The notes under the pieces: model-generated | What the model saw: the letters and a program-made list of their open reading frames with translations, nothing else | Told to the model about the DNA's origin: nothing | The model's database searches: none | Assembly (NCBI GenBank): GCA_022822725.1 | Contig: JAJEAN010000001.1 | Span: 372,001 to 436,000, forward strand | Direction of reading: 5' to 3' | Source: Candidatus Latescibacterota bacterium | GTDB taxonomy: Bacteria; JAAXHH01 | Length of the DNA: 64,000 nt | Translations under genes and position numbers: made by a program | Shown here: piece by piece, positions 1-8,668 of the stretch | Position numbering within the stretch: the first letter of the stretch is position 1 | How the letters are laid out: every line of letters begins with the position of its first letter

Positions 1-287
1 AGCGCCCGCGCCAGGCGGTGACCGCCGTCCATCAGCCGTCCGTTGTCGTTTATGATCACCGGTTTGCTGAAATCGGCCTCATTGATGCGCTGGCAATGTC
101 CGGCCACCTCCCTTATCGTTGGTGGCTTACGCTCGCTGAACCAGCAGTCCCGGTCCAATTCCTCGAACTGCTCGACTTCCGCCTCATATTCCGGCAAGCC
201 TTTCGCCAGTTCCCACAGCCGCTCGGTGTACCAGATGTACCGCTTGCCATCGCGTTCCGTCGAATGTCTCTGCCTGGGTCTCTTCAA
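1..287 (-). CDS. ParB-like nuclease-fold protein, 3' end outside the window
   Basis: The gene reads off the left edge, so only about 95 N-terminal residues are visible. They include RYIWYTERLW, a conserved tryptophan-rich stretch, and the ParB/sulfiredoxin-type motif MDGGHR near the edge, preceded by PVIINDNGR. This resembles short stand-alone ParB-like proteins of unknown role rather than chromosome-partitioning ParB, which is longer and carries an HTH domain. No ATG or GTG lies in frame before the conserved part. I chose the TTG at 285-287, which has a GAGGAG ribosome site about 10 bases upstream; this start is uncertain. The gene begins 22 bases after the ankyrin gene on the same strand, so the two are probably cotranscribed. 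Confidence 0.6.
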   Translation of the reverse strand, partial: MKRPRQRHSTERDGKRYIWYTERLWELAKGLPEYEAEVEQFEELDRDCWFSERKPPTIREVAGHCQRINEADFSKPVIINDNGRLMDGGHRLARA

Positions 288-309
288 TTCGTTTTTACTC
301 CTCTGGCTC

Positions 310-714
310 CTATTTCTTATTCAGGGATCGCAGCAGCTTCACGACCTCGGAGGCTTCCTTGCCTCCCTTTCTAGCATGGGCCATGAGCGAGATTCCATGT
401 GGTCCCGGCTTGTCTTTTTCAGCTGGATTATCGTCGAGAATGGCCTGCACTACGCTCAGTTTTCCCAGCATTGCTGCGGCATACAGATCGATGCGCGCCC
501 CATGTTGCAAAAGGTATTCCGCTATGTCCTTGCGCCCCATATGCGCGGCGGCCCCCAGCCCGGTTTCCCAGTCACCGCCACCCCAGTCCCAGCAGGCGTT
601 GACCAGTTTGGGCTCCTGGTCCAGCAATGCCTTGACGCTATCGAAATCGCTATGGGCGTCGTATACGAATCGATGTACTATTTCCGGATCCAATGCTGCC
701 TTCTTGGGAGACAT
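310..714 (-). CDS. Small ankyrin-repeat protein
   Basis: A 134-residue protein with about three ankyrin-like helix-turn-helix units. The clearest are the region around residues 50-75 (GLGAAAHMGRKDIAEYLLQHGA) read in two parts, GAAAHMGRKDIAEYLLQ and HGARIDLYAAAMLGKLS, and a last unit near residues 100-130. Ankyrin repeats bind other proteins; no catalytic motif is present. There is no signal peptide, so it is probably cytoplasmic. An AAGGA site lies 8 bases before the ATG. It sits between the methyltransferase and the ParB-like gene on the same strand, and its partner is unknown. Confidence 0.75.
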   Translation of the reverse strand: MSPKKAALDPEIVHRFVYDAHSDFDSVKALLDQEPKLVNACWDWGGGDWETGLGAAAHMGRKDIAEYLLQHGARIDLYAAAMLGKLSVVQAILDDNPAEKDKPGPHGISLMAHARKGGKEASEVVKLLRSLNKK

Positions 715-765
715 TTTCTACGTTCCTTTCTCATGTTGTTGGCTATTGCATGTCGATTTGCCCAA

Positions 766-1557
766 TCACCCCTTCTTCACGGCCGCGAACCTCAACCGGA
801 TGTAGTCCGCGGTCCACGCGCCTTCTTCGTCGCACAACTTCGGCCTCATGGCTTCCCGGACCTCGTCGAGAAACGCGGGGCGGTCCGCTTCCGGCACCCG
901 TGACGTGAAGCTTTCGGCGAAAGTCTCCAGCCAGCCGCCGATGTCGCCGGGCAGCGGGGTGGGCCTGGGAATGAGGGCGATGTATTTCACCTCAAAGGCC
1001 CTCGCCTCCAGCCTTCCACGATACTCCGCATCGGTGGGGAAGTACCACGGATTGATCCCCTCTTCCCAAAGTCCGCGCCGCTTCAGCGCACCGGTAAGCG
1101 CTTTGACGATGGTGTCCACGCACCCGTACCCGCCGCATTCGGCCACGAATCTTCCACCGGGCTTCAACGCGCGCCGCACACCCGCGATCACCTCGCCGGG
1201 ATGGCCCATCCAGTGGAGCGCCGCATTGCTGAAAACCGCGTCGAATTCACCTTCGAAAGTCAATTCGTGCCCGTCCACGACGTGGGCGTCCAGACCCAGC
1301 GCCTTCGCCGCCTCGATCTGCTCCGCGCTGCTGTCCACGCCGACGACACTGCAGCCCATATCGACCAGTTTCGCCGTCAGCGCGCCGTCGCCGCATCCCA
1401 GGTCCAGGATGCGTTCGCCCGGTTGAGGATCCAGCAACTCGACGACCGGCATGCCCAGGTCCGCCACGAAACGGGCGTTGCGTGCATAGCGTTCCGGATC
1501 CCAGGATTGAGATGAGCTCGTTCGTTCCGTCGAATGGGTTTGGTTCGTCTTTCTCAA
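766..1557 (-). CDS. Class I SAM-dependent methyltransferase
   Basis: A 263-residue protein with the SAM-binding motif I ILDLGCGDGALT, the acidic motif II end VVGVDSS, and FSNAALHWM in the motif IV region. That pattern is typical of trans-aconitate or UbiE-like small-molecule methyltransferases (Methyltransf_11/25). The substrate cannot be read from sequence. The start is a TTG placed 7 bases after a strong AGGAGG. An ATG one base further upstream is in another frame that gives no recognisable protein. It leads the short minus-strand group with the ankyrin and ParB-like genes. Confidence 0.8.
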   Translation of the reverse strand: MRKTNQTHSTERTSSSQSWDPERYARNARFVADLGMPVVELLDPQPGERILDLGCGDGALTAKLVDMGCSVVGVDSSAEQIEAAKALGLDAHVVDGHELTFEGEFDAVFSNAALHWMGHPGEVIAGVRRALKPGGRFVAECGGYGCVDTIVKALTGALKRRGLWEEGINPWYFPTDAEYRGRLEARAFEVKYIALIPRPTPLPGDIGGWLETFAESFTSRVPEADRPAFLDEVREAMRPKLCDEEGAWTADYIRLRFAAVKKG

Positions 1558-1683
1558 TCATGTACCTCCTGTTGATCCGCTCTCCATACCGATTCAAATT
1601 TGGTCTAATACATTGCGTTCCTTCGCCTTTCAATTTAACTTAACTTTGTTAATGCCCATGCGGGGCATTCTCGATTGGGAGCA

Positions 1684-1917
1684 ATGATGAAAGCATATGA
1701 AAGGATATCCATCAATCCCACGGTGTGTCATGGTCAGGCGTGCGTCAAGGGCACCCGCATCCCAGTGCATCTGATACTTCGCATGCTGGCCAATGGTGAC
1801 CGGGTCGAGAACATCCTTGATGAGTATCCTTCGCTGACATTGACCGACATTCATGCCTGTTTCGAATACGGAGCCTCGCTCGCGGAGGAACGTGTAACGC
1901 CTCTTGAAACGCTATAA
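1684..1917 (+). CDS. DUF433 domain protein, antitoxin-like
   Basis: A protein of about 77 residues with the DUF433 signature: YERISINPTVCHGQACVKGT, then IPVHLILRMLANG and an SLTLTDIHAC segment. DUF433 proteins are predicted winged-helix DNA binders and usually form the antitoxin half of a pair with a DUF5615 PIN-like toxin directly downstream. No such toxin follows here; the next 239 bases contain no credible gene. Two adjacent ATGs (1684 and 1687) follow a GGGAG site, and either could be used. Function as an antitoxin is inferred from the family only. Confidence 0.7.
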   Translation: MMKAYERISINPTVCHGQACVKGTRIPVHLILRMLANGDRVENILDEYPSLTLTDIHACFEYGASLAEERVTPLETL

Positions 1918-2094
1918 GGCGATTCATGAAGGAAGTTGATTGGCCGGGGTTATTCGTAGTCATGCGTGACAGAGCGCAGAGTATTTGGAAAAAGGACGCG
2001 CATTCGTAGATCCTCCATCCTCCAGGCAATTACTTCGCACACCCTGCAGACCGCCTCATTTCACAGTCGGCATGTCCCTGCGCTCGTGTCCCGC

Positions 2095-2175
2095 GTCACT
2101 CACTCCGCGGCACCATCTCTGCCTAACTTACTGTCCAGCGTCGTCCTTCCTCTCAGTCACTCACTCCGCAGCACC
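2095..2175. repeat. Direct repeat duplicating the 3' end of the first FtsX permease gene
   Basis: A 20-base sequence, gtcactcactccgcagcacc, covers the stop codon and last codons of the permease gene at 2156-2175. It recurs with one mismatch at 2095-2114, 61 bases away and outside the gene. Confidence 0.75.
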
Positions 2176-4550
2176 TTCGCCGGACTGGTGTACGCGGTCC
2201 GGGTCACGTGATATCCGATAGTGACCAGGGTGATCAGCAGCGCCACGCCGCCCGACGCGAAGAATATGCCCCATCCCACCTCGATCCGATAGGCATAGTT
2301 CTCGAGCCAGCGGCTCATGATCAGCCACGCTGCCGGCCAGGCAACGATGTTGGCCACGAACACGAGCACGACGAATTCGGCGGACAGCATGCCGAGCAGG
2401 CGGCGCACGGAAGCGCCCAGCGCCTTTCGAATACCAATCTCCCGGGTGCGCCGCTCGGCCGTGAACGAGACCAGGGCGACGAGACCCAGGCCGGTCAGGA
2501 ATACCGCCACCAGGGCGAACACGCCGAAGAAATACCCGATGCGCATTTCATTTCGGTACAGGCGGTCGATGTCATCGTCGAGAAACGTGTAGGCAAAGGG
2601 GAAATCGGGGAAGAACTCCGACCAGGTTCCTTTGATGAACTCCAGCGTGCGCGTAACGTTTTCCGGCCGGATCCGGACCACCAGGTGCAGGCCGGTGCCG
2701 TGAAAGAGCACGAGCGGTTCGATTTCCAGGTGCATCGTCCTGAAGTGAAAGTCCCGTACCACGCCGACCACCGTCTGCGTCACGCCGCTGGCGAAGCGGA
2801 CCTGCCGGCCGATGGCCTCTTCGGGCGATTCCCAGCCCAGGACGCGGAGCGCCGCTTCGTTGATCACGATGTTTTCCGTCTCCGCGTCGTTTCTGAATGC
2901 TCCGCGATGGGTCCTGCCCGCGAGCAATTCAATCCCCATCGTCTCTACGAAGTCCACGGCGGCCTGGAATCCCTGGACGCCATGCCGGACGTGGTCCGGG
3001 TCCTCGACACGCTGTATCGTACCCGTCGATGAACGGCCGACCGTTCCAAACAGACCGGGCAGGGTGATGGCCTGGCTCACGCCGTCCACCCCGGTGTATT
3101 GCAAGAGGGCATCCTTCAACGGCTGGTAGTTGACCGCCACCTCCGCAACCGTGGGGATCACGATCACCTGGTCTTTTTCAAACCCGAGATTCCTGTCCTG
3201 TATGAAGTTCAACTGGCTGTACAGGATGCCCGTGCCGATGATCAGCGCGATGGAAATGACGAACTGGACGATGACCAGGATCTTCCTGGACCACGCGCCG
3301 CCCGGTCGGTAAGGCTCTCCTTCCTTGAGTCCCGGGATAGCCCGCATGGAGGCGAACAGAAGGGCCGGGTATCCGCCCGCCAAAAGCCCGATGAGGATCG
3401 CAACGGCCGGCAGGGCGAACCACCACAGGGGGTGCAAAGCATGGACCGCTGTTACCGGAAGGCCCAGCAGGTTGTCAAAATAGGGCGCAATAAAATAGAC
3501 CGCCGCCAGGGCGATCGACAGGGCCGCGATGGTCATCAGGACCGATTCGCCCAGGTACTGCCGGATCAACTGTCCCCGGGACGCCCCGAGGACCTTGCGC
3601 ATGCCGATCTCGCGTCCCCGGTGTGCGAATTGTGCAGTGGACAGGTTTACATAATTAACCGAAGCGATGACCAGGATGAACAGCCCGATGGCGGAAAGGA
3701 TGTATATGTAGGCAACGTCGGTGTTGGCACCGGCCTCGTCCTCGAGATGGGAATACAGGTGGATGTCGGTGACGGGTTGAAGTGTCAATTCGAAACGGCC
3801 GAGATCATCCAGGAAACTCGCGTCGACGTGTTTTTCCACGAAGCCGGGCAGTTTTTCCTTTGTCTCCGACGGTGGGTGGCCTTCCGGCAATACGATATAT
3901 GTATAGAAAAGGTTGCTGTACCAGATTCTCGGGTTCTCGCTCCACCCGAATTTGTCGTATCCGCTGGCCAGGGAAATCAGGAAGTCGGCATGGAAATGGG
4001 CGTTTTCCGGGATGTTTTTCATGACGCCGGTTACGGTCAGTACCATGTAGCCGTTATCGGCGACGATGGTCTTCCCCATGGGGTCTTCGTCACCGAAGTA
4101 TTTCCGGGCCGTATCTTCGCTGATCACCACGGTGTACGGCGCTTCGAGGGCGCGGTCCAGGTCGCCTCTGATGAGTGGAAAGGTAAAGACGTCGAACAGT
4201 TCTTTGTTGACCCAGTACACGTTCTTTTCATAATAAATCCGGTCTTCGTGTTTCATGATCCATGTGCCGAGCGTGGGTAGCAGCCGGGCGAATTGCCGGA
4301 CTTCGGGGAAGTCGGCCTGCAACACGGGACCCAGTTCACGGGGCGACCGGGCCGTGTCGTTGAGCGTTACCCGGTAGATGCGGTCGGCTTTCTCGTGGAA
4401 TCGGTCGTAACTCAGTTCGTAGCGCACGTACAGGAAGATCAGTATGGCGCAGACCAGGCCCACGGCCAGACCGAAAATATTTACCGCGGTATATCCTCGT
4501 TGACGGGTCATGTGCCGCAGCGCTATGGCGATCTGGTTACCGAGCATCAT
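2157..4550 (-). CDS. ABC transporter permease, double-FtsX (MacB-like) type, paralog 1
   Basis: A 797-residue membrane protein. Residues about 20-42 form the first membrane helix (FGLAVGLVCAILIFLYV). A periplasmic MacB_PCD-type domain follows to about 280. The first FtsX domain then carries GREIGMRKVLGASRGQLI after its first helix. A central helix lies near 430 (ILVIVQFVISIALIIGTGI), and a second periplasmic domain and FtsX domain contain RTREIGIRKALGASVRRLL near the end. This layout, two four-helix halves in one chain, matches the large permease family of uncultivated FCB and acidobacterial genomes, whose ATPase is encoded elsewhere. Transported substrate is unknown. It is the last gene of the FtsX2 - NDH-2 - FtsX1 group, 61 bases after NDH-2. 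Confidence 0.88.
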   Translation of the reverse strand: MMLGNQIAIALRHMTRQRGYTAVNIFGLAVGLVCAILIFLYVRYELSYDRFHEKADRIYRVTLNDTARSPRELGPVLQADFPEVRQFARLLPTLGTWIMKHEDRIYYEKNVYWVNKELFDVFTFPLIRGDLDRALEAPYTVVISEDTARKYFGDEDPMGKTIVADNGYMVLTVTGVMKNIPENAHFHADFLISLASGYDKFGWSENPRIWYSNLFYTYIVLPEGHPPSETKEKLPGFVEKHVDASFLDDLGRFELTLQPVTDIHLYSHLEDEAGANTDVAYIYILSAIGLFILVIASVNYVNLSTAQFAHRGREIGMRKVLGASRGQLIRQYLGESVLMTIAALSIALAAVYFIAPYFDNLLGLPVTAVHALHPLWWFALPAVAILIGLLAGGYPALLFASMRAIPGLKEGEPYRPGGAWSRKILVIVQFVISIALIIGTGILYSQLNFIQDRNLGFEKDQVIVIPTVAEVAVNYQPLKDALLQYTGVDGVSQAITLPGLFGTVGRSSTGTIQRVEDPDHVRHGVQGFQAAVDFVETMGIELLAGRTHRGAFRNDAETENIVINEAALRVLGWESPEEAIGRQVRFASGVTQTVVGVVRDFHFRTMHLEIEPLVLFHGTGLHLVVRIRPENVTRTLEFIKGTWSEFFPDFPFAYTFLDDDIDRLYRNEMRIGYFFGVFALVAVFLTGLGLVALVSFTAERRTREIGIRKALGASVRRLLGMLSAEFVVLVFVANIVAWPAAWLIMSRWLENYAYRIEVGWGIFFASGGVALLITLVTIGYHVTRTAYTSPAKVLRSE

Positions 4551-4611
4551 CTTGTCTCCGGCAGTCCTTTTCTTGTCCCGGCGTCCAATTGCGCGACCCT
4601 GGTGCCCTCAT

Positions 4612-6003
4612 CTAGTCCCTGCGTCCGCCGAATCGCCATTCGCGCTCGACGATGAGCCGGGCGCCGCGCCGGAAGGTCACGTAGGACCATGCCCAGTGTA
4701 GCACCACGAGCAACCGGTTTTTGAAGCCGACGAGGAAATAGACATGGACCACCAGCCACGCGACCCACGCGAACCAGCCGGAGTACCGCAGTCTGCCGAT
4801 TTCCACGATGGCGCGGCTGCGGCCGATGGTCGCCATCTGGCCCTTGTCGACGAACCGGAAGGCCTCGCGCGGATTGCCCTCGAGATCGCGGCGTATGGTC
4901 TCCGCCACGAAACGGCCCTGCTGTATGGCCACGGGCGCCGTTCCCGGAAGGGGGTTGCCGGTCTGGTGTGTAAAGCAAGCCTGGTCGCCCGCAACGAACA
5001 CGTTGGGATGTCCGGGGATACTGAGGTCTTCGTCGACGATCATGCGGCCGCCCCGGTCCGTCATCACGCGATCTCCCCGGTCCGATTCACGGTCATCCTG
5101 CCCGTGCTGACCGTGCTGACCGTGCTGACCGTGCTGGCCAAGCAGTCCGCCGACTTCAACCCCCCGTACCCCCGCCGCCCATAGTACCGTCGAGGACCGG
5201 ATGCGCTCCGGATCCGCGTGATCTCCCTGCTGGTCGATACTGGTGGCCTGGGTGTTCGGCCGGACCCGCACGCCATGCTCGTCGATATCCGTCGCCAAGG
5301 TGCTGGACCGGATCTGCACGCCAAGCTTCTCCAGGTCCCGCGCCGCCCGCGCCGCCTGCTGCTCGGAGAACATGGAGAGGATGCGCGGCCCGGACTCGAT
5401 CAGGATGACCCGCGTGAGCCGGGTGTCGATGTTGCGAAAATCCCTCGCGAGCGTGAAACGGCTCATCTCCCCGATGGCGCCCGCCAGCTCGACCCCGGTG
5501 GGCCCGCCGCCGATGACGACGAAGGTCAGCAGTTGCCGGCGCAGCTCGGGGTCGCCGATCCGTTCCGCCGTCTCGAAGGCACTCAGTAGCCGGCGCCGGA
5601 TCTCGGTGGCCTGCGGAATCGTCTTCAGGCTCGGCGCGTGCGCCTCCCACTCTCCGTGACCGAAATAACTCGGCAACGACCCGCAGCAGAGCAGCAGGTA
5701 GTCGTAATCGAGCCGGCCGAAATCGGCCGATACGGTCCGCGCCTGCAGATCGACCCCCTCCACCGATCCCTGCAGTACCGAGACGTTCCGGCAGCGGGCG
5801 AGCACGCTGCGGATGGGCGTGGCGATGTCGGCGGGCGACAGACCGGCCATGGCCACCTGGTAGAGCAGCGGCTGGAAGAGATGATAGTTCTGTCGGTCGA
5901 CCAGGGTGACGCGGACGCCAGCCCGGCCTCCGAGCTTCTTGGCCGCGTTCAGTCCGGCGAAGCCGCCTCCCACGATGACTACGTGTTTCGTGGCATCACT
6001 CAT
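4612..6003 (-). CDS. ndh: Type II NADH:quinone oxidoreductase (NDH-2)
   Basis: A 463-residue flavoprotein. The FAD-binding motif VIVGGGFAGLNAAKKL is at residues about 9-24, and the NAD(P)H-binding motif VVIGGGPTGVELAG is near 162. AGDQACF near 325 is the second FAD contact. The C-terminal hydrophobic stretch WLVVHVYFLVGFKNRLLVV is the membrane-anchoring part known in NDH-2 enzymes. The family transfers electrons from NADH to quinone without pumping protons. Its ATG overlaps the stop of the upstream permease gene by 8 bases, so translation is probably coupled. A tract of GQH tripeptides near residue 295, absent from typical family members, is encoded by a 9-base tandem repeat. Confidence 0.88.
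   Translation of the reverse strand: MSDATKHVVIVGGGFAGLNAAKKLGGRAGVRVTLVDRQNYHLFQPLLYQVAMAGLSPADIATPIRSVLARCRNVSVLQGSVEGVDLQARTVSADFGRLDYDYLLLCCGSLPSYFGHGEWEAHAPSLKTIPQATEIRRRLLSAFETAERIGDPELRRQLLTFVVIGGGPTGVELAGAIGEMSRFTLARDFRNIDTRLTRVILIESGPRILSMFSEQQAARAARDLEKLGVQIRSSTLATDIDEHGVRVRPNTQATSIDQQGDHADPERIRSSTVLWAAGVRGVEVGGLLGQHGQHGQHGQHGQDDRESDRGDRVMTDRGGRMIVDEDLSIPGHPNVFVAGDQACFTHQTGNPLPGTAPVAIQQGRFVAETIRRDLEGNPREAFRFVDKGQMATIGRSRAIVEIGRLRYSGWFAWVAWLVVHVYFLVGFKNRLLVVLHWAWSYVTFRRGARLIVEREWRFGGRRD
5103..5138. repeat. 9-base tandem repeat, four copies, inside ndh
   Basis: The unit cgtgctgac repeats head to tail, with one change in the last copy, and encodes GQH tripeptides on the minus strand. 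The copies are almost identical at base level, which suggests recent expansion. Confidence 0.9.
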
Positions 6004-8380
6004 TACGCAGCACCTCGGCCGGATTGGCCAGCGCGGTCCGGGTCACGTGGTATCCGATGGTCAACACCGTGATCAGCAGGGCCAGGCCACCGGCAAGGAA
6101 GAAACTGCCCCATCCGACCTCCGTGCGGTATGCGAAAGACTCGAGCCAGCGCTGCATGAACAGCCAGGCGGCCGGCCAGGCGAAGACATTGGCAAGGAGC
6201 ACGAGACCGATGAACTCACCTGAAAGCAACGCAAGCATCCGATGGACCGAAGCGCCGAGTGATTTGCGAATGCCGATCTCCCTGGTGCGCAGTTCCGTCG
6301 TGAACGAAACCAACGCGAACAGTCCAAGACAAGCAAGAAAAACAGCCACCATGGCGAATACGCCGATCACGTAGCCGATAGCGACTTCCGACCTGTACAA
6401 CCGGTCGATGTTTTCGTCGAGAAACGCATAGGCAAAGGGTAAATCGGGAAAGAATTGCGACCACTGATGCTCAATGAGATTCAGCGTTTGTCGCATGTCG
6501 CCGGGATGGAGCCTGATTGCCAGGTGGGGGCCGCCACGCAGGGACAGCACGAGCGGTTCGATCTTCAGATGCAACGTCCGAAAATGAAAATCCCCGATCA
6601 CGCCGATAACCGTAGCGGTAGAGCTGTCGCCGAACCGGACCTGCTGGCCTATGGCCGCCTCCGGCGTATCCCAGCCCAGCACCCGCCGTGCCGTTTCGTT
6701 GATGACAATGTTCTCTTGCTCGGTATCCCGATTGAACCTACCGCTGTGAGACCGGCCGGCAAGCAGTTCCATGCCGAGTGTTTCCACGAAATCCAGTGCC
6801 ACGCTGAGGCCCTGCACGTCATGCCTGATGTTTTCCGGATCATCGACGCGCTGCATCGTACCGGTAGATACCTGGCCTATGTTGCCGGCAAGACCCGGCA
6901 ATGATCTGGCATGGGTCACCCCGGCCACGCCTGGATGCTGCAGCAGGGCTTCTTTCCAGGGCTGGAATTTATCCATTACCACGTTCAGCGTGGGTATCGC
7001 GATCACCTGGTCTTTATTGAAGCCCAGTTTCTTGTTCTGAATGTAATCTGCCTGGTTGAACAGAATGCCCGTGCTGATGATCAGCGCGGTGGAAATCGCG
7101 AACTGGACGACAACCAGGATCTTTCTCGATACTGCGCCGGACGCATCGAGCCGGCGGCCTCCCTTCACGCCTTGAACCGGTTGCATGGAGGACAGCAGGA
7201 ACGCCGGGTAGCTTCCGGACAACACCCCGACGATCAGCGCAACCGCCGGCAGGACAAGCAGCCAAAGGGCATGGCCGGGCTGGCCCAGGAAATCCGCGGT
7301 TACCGGCTTTCCAGCGATGTCGTCGAAATACGGTGAGATCAGCCACGCGGCCGCCAGGGCGATGATCATCGCCAGCACGGACAGCAGGACCGATTCGCCC
7401 AGGAACTGACGCATCAACTGGATGCGATGCGCTCCCAGCACCTTGCGTAATCCCACTTCTCGAGCCCGGGCGGCGAACCGGGCGGTGGACAGGTTGATGA
7501 AATTGATGCAGGCGACGACCAGGATGAAGAGGGCGATGGCCGAAAGGATGTAAATATAGGTGATGTCGCTGTTCGCGCCCGGTTCATGCTCGAGATTGGA
7601 ACGGAGATGAATGTCCGTTACCGGCTGCAGGAAGAGATCGAAACGGCCGCCGCGTTCTTCGAGCTGTTCCCCGATGTGCCGGTTCACGAAATCGGGCAGC
7701 TTGCGCTCGGTAGCAGCAGGCGACTGGCCTTCAGACAGCAGGATGTAGGTGTAGAAATTGATCCACGACCAGTAGCCCAGGTCTTCCTGGAATGCCGTGG
7801 CAAGGGATATGATGAAATCGGCCTGCAAGTGGGTATTCGCCGGCGTGTTTTCCATGACGCCCGTAACCGTCAGCATCAGGAAACCGCTGTCGGCGTTGAT
7901 CGTCCTGCCCATGGGATCATTTTCTCCGAAGTACTTTCGGGCCGTATCTTCGCTGATCACCACGGATAGAGGCGCCGTGAGTGCGGACCGGGGATCGCCC
8001 CGGATCAAAGGAAAGTCAAAAATGTCGAACAGGGCGTTGTCCGCCCAGTAGACCCGGTTCTCATAATAGATGATATCTTCGTGTTTCATGACCCACGTGC
8101 CGGTTGTCGGCAGCAGGCGCACATAACTCGTGATTTCCGGTAAATCCTCCTGCAATGCGGGCGCCATGGCGGGAGGTGTCCGGGCGTCGTTGTTGACCGC
8201 GACCCGGTAGACCCGGTCCGCCTTCTCGTGATACCGGTCGTAGCTGAGCTCGAAGTCGACGTAAAGGAAGATCAACATGGCGCAGACCATACCCACGGCC
8301 AGTCCGAGCACGTTGATCGCCGTATAACTCTTCTGCCCCGCCATATGACGGAGCGCGATGGTCAGGTAGCTTTTGAACAA
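5996..8380 (-). CDS. ABC transporter permease, double-FtsX (MacB-like) type, paralog 2
   Basis: A 794-residue paralog of the neighbouring permease, with the same order of elements. The N-terminal helix is LGLAVGMVCAMLIFLYV. A periplasmic domain contains VVISEDTARKYFGENDPMG, identical in part to the other two paralogs. Two FtsX domains carry REVGLRKVLGAHRIQLM and RTREIGIRKSLGASVHRML. It begins the minus-strand group that continues into NDH-2 with overlapping stop and start codons. No ATPase gene is present in the window. The pairing of a permease with a respiratory dehydrogenase is unusual, and a functional link is only inference. Confidence 0.88.
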   Translation of the reverse strand: MFKSYLTIALRHMAGQKSYTAINVLGLAVGMVCAMLIFLYVDFELSYDRYHEKADRVYRVAVNNDARTPPAMAPALQEDLPEITSYVRLLPTTGTWVMKHEDIIYYENRVYWADNALFDIFDFPLIRGDPRSALTAPLSVVISEDTARKYFGENDPMGRTINADSGFLMLTVTGVMENTPANTHLQADFIISLATAFQEDLGYWSWINFYTYILLSEGQSPAATERKLPDFVNRHIGEQLEERGGRFDLFLQPVTDIHLRSNLEHEPGANSDITYIYILSAIALFILVVACINFINLSTARFAARAREVGLRKVLGAHRIQLMRQFLGESVLLSVLAMIIALAAAWLISPYFDDIAGKPVTADFLGQPGHALWLLVLPAVALIVGVLSGSYPAFLLSSMQPVQGVKGGRRLDASGAVSRKILVVVQFAISTALIISTGILFNQADYIQNKKLGFNKDQVIAIPTLNVVMDKFQPWKEALLQHPGVAGVTHARSLPGLAGNIGQVSTGTMQRVDDPENIRHDVQGLSVALDFVETLGMELLAGRSHSGRFNRDTEQENIVINETARRVLGWDTPEAAIGQQVRFGDSSTATVIGVIGDFHFRTLHLKIEPLVLSLRGGPHLAIRLHPGDMRQTLNLIEHQWSQFFPDLPFAYAFLDENIDRLYRSEVAIGYVIGVFAMVAVFLACLGLFALVSFTTELRTREIGIRKSLGASVHRMLALLSGEFIGLVLLANVFAWPAAWLFMQRWLESFAYRTEVGWGSFFLAGGLALLITVLTIGYHVTRTALANPAEVLRNE

Positions 8381-8668
8381 ACCGGATCCTCGCCGACCGG
8401 GAAGCGCCGGACAACAGTGGCGCCTGAATTCAATGCTTTACAATGCAGTGGGCGTGATACACTGATTAAGGACAGTATCGTCGGTATTTATACCAACTTC
8501 GAGATGCATAATGTATATTCCATTTCATCGTCGGGTTATTCGAAAAGACGGCAACCGCGACGTATCTGTGGTTGCCTGGAACGCACAGTTGTGACGAACG
8601 CGCACCTATTACTATGAACGCGCGGTCGAGACGCACCATGGGCTGAAACGAAGAATGGAGTTCACGTA
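8381..8668. other. Divergent intergenic region between FtsX paralog 2 and the MetE-like gene
   Basis: 288 bases without a gene. The middle (about 8480-8530) is richer in A and T than its surroundings and holds the near-palindrome ggtatttatacc. It must carry the promoters for both flanking genes, but I could not assign -35 and -10 boxes with confidence. Confidence 0.5.
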
